64,000 nucleotides of DNA from Falciphora oryzae. Lineage: Eukaryota > Ascomycota > Sordariomycetes > Magnaporthales > Magnaporthaceae. The stretch lies in NCBI GenBank assembly GCA_000733355.1, contig JNVV01000039.1, positions 236,627-300,626 of the forward strand, written 5' to 3'. The notes under the pieces were generated by a model that saw only the letters and a list, made by a program, of their open reading frames with translations, had not been told where the DNA came from and ran no database searches. The first letter of the stretch is position 1. Each line of letters opens with the position of its first letter. This document shows, one piece after another, positions 60,002 through 64,000 of the stretch. The translations under genes were made by a program, and so were the position numbers.

Positions 60002-60396
60002 GTCCGTTCAGACTTGGTAGGGACTGCAGGCGGCATCCAACTGGAGTGACAACAGAGATCGCGGCAGAGAGCACTCTCCTCACCAGCCTCCTCTCAATAT
60101 TTTTGGGGCTGAAGAAGTGGTCGGCCCCGCTCCCGCACCCATCAACAGCCAAAATGTGGGGGAAGCACAGACCCCCAATCCTTCTCGCTCCATTGATGTG
60201 TGTGGCCCGCCTTCCCCAGCAAGCGAAAGCGGGGAAGCCCGAATGATTGAATCATTCCATGGCGTCCAGAGTGTGTGACGATGCAGCCGAGTGGGTGACA
60301 AAATCATGAATAATTGCTAGAAACGCGACGGGGACCACCAGGTGAAGGAACGGAAACGAATAAGCTAGAGAAAGAAGCCAGCTGAGGGGAACAGAG

Positions 60397-60398
<2 letters not shown>

Positions 60399-60433
<35 letters not shown>
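60399..60433. repeat. 35-base poly(A) tract
   Basis: An uninterrupted run of about 35 A bases, the longest homopolymer in the window. It could be a simple slippage tract or the 3' tail of an old retroposed sequence lying to its left. No coding remnant is recognised before it. Confidence 0.7.
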
Positions 60434-60436
<3 letters not shown>

Positions 60437-62106
60437 CCAAGTCATAATTCCTCGTCTCTAGGTTCTTCCCCAAGCGGTTTTGCTGCGGCGTGGTAACCCG
60501 ATGATACCTTTTTTGGTCGTATTTTTATATTTTTATTTTGGTCTTGTGTTCCTCGAGTGGATGGAGAACGATCCCGCTGGAAAATCGGTTGGAAAAAAAC
60601 ACGCGGGTCACACGCACCATCCGGGCAGCAACAGCACCCAGTCAAACCCATCCATCCCTGCTCCGTCTGTCGACCTGCCCAGTTCGAGCAGGCTCGCATT
60701 CGTCTCTGTGCCACGTACATACAAAGTCTGCGCACCCAACATTTAAATGGAGCGGGCATGTGTCCCGTGTGTTTGTCACGGTTTCCTGTGCTCGTCGTGG
60801 ATCAACCAACTGTATCGCGTCTTATTGGAGAAGTGCGGTGACCTGCAGGCATGGGTCCGAGGAAAGACCGGCGGCGAAAAAAAAATGAACCTTGCCAGGG
60901 GGCGGGAAAAAAAGGGAGTACAGGAGTGAGAGTTCGGTCGAGGGGTTGCTCCCACACACGCCACCAACCCAACCCAACCCAACCCAACGGCTAGGGCTGC
61001 CATCGTCGCATGTTTTTAGCCGGGTGGCGCCGATATTGTCGGCAGCAAGTACCTGCCCGCCACTAGATATGGCCCATATATCAAATACTGTGCAGGCAAG
61101 CCAGTCCAACAGCTGGACCCTCCATCCAACACAAGTATTGGATGCCAGGATTGGAGTTGCACTTGGGGTGGGGCTTCCACTTTCTGATGGTCTCGATACC
61201 GAAGTCCTGGGTGGGATAAATTAAAACAGCAACAGCGCCAGACGACTACCACCCTTTTTCACTCGATGCGGGGTGATCGGGTGTCTGGTGGCCTAACCAC
61301 CCCCGCGGCCTCCGGCGGACGCTCCAACATGGGGCTTTGCCCCGCCGTCGCCGATATGATCCGCGCCGAACTTGAAGTCATGACGATTTGCATATTTCGA
61401 TTGGGAGTAGATGTGAAAATGACAATAGTAAATACAGAGACAAGAAGGAGAGGAGTATCCGACAAGAGGGAATCAACCACATCGAAAGTCTCTACGTCCT
61501 TTCATCTTCCCTTTTCCGTCTCCCTTGTCCAAGTGCATGCCCTCTTATTTGCCATATCCATTCTCCTTTCCTCCCATCAGCCTCGTTCCTATTTTGGAAC
61601 AACCTTCACAGTCGCACTCTTGGCCCGACTAGGCCTCTGCTGCCGAGGCCTCGAAACGGCCAGCTGAAAGCAAGGCTTTACATGAAAGGCTTTACGTGCA
61701 CAGAAGAGCTGGTTTTTGCCCGGTTGAGATCACCAGGCACTAGACTGCTGTGCCTGCGCCATTCCGGCAGCTAGCCGCGCTTGGCGCATGCACTGCAAAT
61801 TACCGCTCAGCGTTCTCGGGTCTGGAACCAATACTCGCCTCCCAGAATGTGTCCTGGAAGGATAAGACTGTTATGACAACTCAAGTTCATCAGGCAGCCT
61901 GTGGAGAGACAACCGTGCCCGACTGAAGCTGCCAATTTCTATACGATCCCAGTCAAGCGTTTCCTATGACCGTGGCCACGGCGGCCTCGCGCATCCTTTG
62001 TCATGTCGGAGACCATGTTGCTATATATACCGTCATGTAGCCATGTGCCAGGTCATGGCGCTTTACTCTGTGTTGGCCAACCGCCCACATTCGTTTAGCC
62101 ATCACG

Positions 62107-63436
62107 ATGCTTCTCAAGCCCGTTGGTCTTGCCCCGGCCGCCATTGCGCCTCCTGCCGCTGCTGCTCCCCAGGCGGCCGGCCCGCAGTGTGCCGCAGACA
62201 ACTGTCTTCGAGGTAAATAGACCGGTCCCTTGTAGATCTGGCTCTTGATCGCCAGCTGACTGGTAGGCTCTTGAAGGTCTGAGAGCTCCGTCCAGGATTG
62301 ATCAGGCCCGGCTTGACTGCGCGGCCTACCTCGTCACGACGATGACGCCTTCGGTAGTGTGAGCGATGCGAGAACCAACCAGACTGTTCCCCTTATCAAA
62401 AGTTTCTCTACTAACCGTCCATAGCACCGAGACCGAGTACTCGACGATCCAGTCGACCAGCACGGTCGCCGTCGATACTACGATCGGCAACACCGTCTCC
62501 AAGACGGCAACCCTCGTCGTCTCCGAGACCAGCACCGCCACCGCGTACATCACAACCACCGCGTACATCACAACCACCGTCGCCGCCGATATCGAGACAT
62601 ACCTCACCATGAAAAAGGCAAAGAAGCGAGCCGAAGCGCCCACGATCCCCGCCTACGCCTCGCCGTGCTCCGGCGCCGTCCGCTTCACAAGCGCCTGCTC
62701 GTGCATCGGCGCCGCCCGGGAAACCGTGACCGCCGCCGCGGCCACCACGACGGCGACGCTCCCGACCACGGTCTGGGTCACCGAGAGCCGCACCTCCACG
62801 GCCGTCTAGGAGGTCCCCGTGACGGCCGCCGCCGAAACCACCACCACCTTCGTCGCCACCACGACCGTCACCTCGGCCGTCGCCACGCGCACCGTCACGC
62901 CCTTCTGCATGCCCGTCAGCGACGACCTGCACGGGACCTCGTGGCCGGTCAGGGGGCCGAACAACGCCGCCGTCTACCTCACCAACGCCGCGGCCAGCGC
63001 GCAGCGCTTCCTACTGCACCACCACGACGGCACCGTCTGGCTGCCGGACGGCGTCCCCGGCAGCGGCGAAGACCTCCCCTGGACGCGGTGGGCGGCGGCC
63101 GGCATGCAGCAGGTGTACCTCCCGCCCAAGATGTTCCTGTCGTGGTACCCCCACTACGCCCAGCTCCTGTGCGAGACCAGCGGCGCCGCCGCCGAGCTGG
63201 TCTGCGCCACGGCCGCTGACGGCCGGGCCACGACGTGGGCCACGGAGTTGGTGAATCGGAACGGCGCGTGGGTCCGCCAGCCTGTGGCCTACCTGTTCCA
63301 CGGCCGCGCGGACGAGTTCCCGGCCGACACGTATCCCAGGTGGGCGACGCTCAAGGTCAAAGCGGTCAGGTGTGTGGTCGACGGGCACTGCGCCGCGGAC
63401 CAGGCTTGTCAGGCGGGAAGTTGTCGGCAGAGGTAG
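62107..63436 (+). pseudogene. Thr/Ala-rich secreted-type protein gene with one in-frame TAG
   Basis: Three exons: 62107-62212, 62286-62358 and 62425-63436, total 397 codons. Both introns are short (73 and 66 nt), with GTAAAT and GTGAGC donors and a CTAAC branch site in the second. The N-terminus is a weak Ala/Pro-rich signal-like segment, then a fungal secreted-protein pattern CAADNCLR, SRIDQARLDCAAYLVTT, VTETEYST and long Thr/Ala-rich stretches. The C-terminal 160 residues (from FCMPVSDDLHGTSW) look folded, with four or more cysteines, but match no family I know. Codon 188 (62807-62809) is TAG, after STAV and before EVPVTAAAETTTT; the frame continues cleanly to TAG at 63434-63436 with the same composition. 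CAG to TAG is a CpA to TpA change. So this may be a recent pseudogene, a sequencing error, stop readthrough, or an undetected intron ending in GTCTAG. If the stop is real, the product is 187 residues. Confidence 0.6.
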
Positions 63437-64000
63437 AGGATACACCGTGTCATTGGGATCGTGTCCTCTGGATTATTGCGCTGGTACTAATGGCAACGGT
63501 ACATTACGGCTGGGGGTAAACTTGAAAGCAACACAGGTCTTGGAAAAGGAAGAGATTTTTGTCGAGAATATGTAAAGCGAATCGATGTATCTGCCTAGAC
63601 ATGAGCCAATCATACGTTAAAATGGTCAGTATAACAGTCAAGCTCAATTGTGAGCAAAAGTCATGTGCTGCGATAAAAATGGAAGGGAAACAAATGAGAA
63701 TGAAGTCCAGTACATGTTACGGGCTCTGGATGTGTTGTGAAATGGTGGTTGTCGTTCTTTACGTTGAGAGCTTGACAATGACATCAGAGCCAAATGACGA
63801 TCTGAGCTCTCATGTCAATTCAGGGGCGTCCCGGTGAGGCCGAGACTGACATCAATTGAGCCCGGCGGAGTTCCAGACAGCGTTACCAATGGCGTTGCCC
63901 CACCACATGTGACGACTCAAACTCGGTGCTTGCAAACCACCATCGTCGGGGCTCGCTACCTATCCTCCATACCCGGATCTAAACCGTAGTCAGCTTTCTC
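63437..64000. other. non-coding right end of the window
   Basis: About 0.56 kb after the last gene. AT-rich, with only short frames and no motif. It probably contains the 3' flank of the secreted-type gene. Nothing else is seen. Confidence 0.5.

Larger units (their letters stand above)
58236..62106. other. intergenic region with minisatellite and long poly(A) tract
   Basis: About 3.9 kb upstream of both creB and the secreted-type gene. No credible gene: frames are short, overlapping and motif-free. It holds a degenerate TTTTCCTGT minisatellite, a 35-base A run, an (AACCC)5-like tract at 60965-60987 and a short GC-rich island at about 61290-61375 with the hairpin GGGGCTTTGCCCC. The latter may be a relic of something larger, but nothing is recognised. 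Confidence 0.45.

Noticed and set aside
60965..60987. (AACCC)n tract resembling a telomere repeat
   Set aside because: Only about four to five units of a pentamer; fungal telomeres are TTAGGG-type and would not lie mid-contig between genes.
62819..63436. Separate 205-codon gene at the right end
   Set aside because: It has no ATG start and continues the same frame as the upstream exon, so it is the 3' half of the interrupted gene.

Overview
The window is nuclear DNA of a filamentous ascomycete, most likely a Sordariomycete. Coding sequence is GC-rich. Introns are mostly 65-250 nt with GT/AG ends and CTNAC branch sites. Every recognisable protein is a typical fungal orthologue, including a class X-type hybrid histidine kinase, a CreB deubiquitinase, a Crh cell-wall transglycosylase and an LSD1 with a C-terminal HMG box. 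Placement below class level is not supported. I find no bacterial, viral or organellar segment and no RNA gene I can defend. One 150-base assembly gap lies at 2718-2867.

Layout, left to right: 1-3749 is non-coding DNA with the gap. 3750-11897 (-) is a 2661-residue hybrid histidine kinase. 14032-15984 (-) is an Aro8-type aminotransferase with a mitochondrial-looking leader. 17596-18856 (+) is a GH16 Crh enzyme. 19758-23032 (-) is DNA topoisomerase I, divergent from ATP synthase gamma at 24508-25836 (+). 26865-30941 (-) is LSD1. 32383-34765 (-) is VPS33. 36116-36871 (-) is a UBE2W-type E2, divergent from a CaMK-type kinase at 38594-40482 (+). 43311-44800 (-) is an uncharacterised protein, with about 6.8 kb of gene-poor DNA beyond it. 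51629-53578 (-) is ALG12, divergent from YOS1 at 54256-54794 (+). 55688-58235 (-) is CreB. 62107-63436 (+) is a Thr/Ala-rich secreted-type gene interrupted by one in-frame TAG.

The genes form no operon-like system. They are mostly housekeeping functions: DNA topology, chromatin, ATP synthesis, HOPS/CORVET trafficking, ER-Golgi transport, N-glycan assembly, ubiquitin attachment and removal, signalling and the cell wall. I rebuilt exon structures by joining conserved reading frames at splice sites; in every multi-exon gene the exon lengths sum to a multiple of three. The rebuild matters because several open frames are misleading: the CreB catalytic cysteine lies on a 14-nt microexon, YOS1 needs a GC-AG intron, the Top1 catalytic tyrosine sits in a short last exon, and the kinases, VPS33, UBE2W and ALG12 have small 5' exons.

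The most unusual items are the CreB microexon, the in-frame stop in the last gene, the pseudokinase and long tail of the histidine kinase, a pair of diverged dispersed repeat fragments (24.1 and 35.2 kb), and a Crh intron whose retention would remove the membrane anchor. I found no convincing evidence of an entirely new system.
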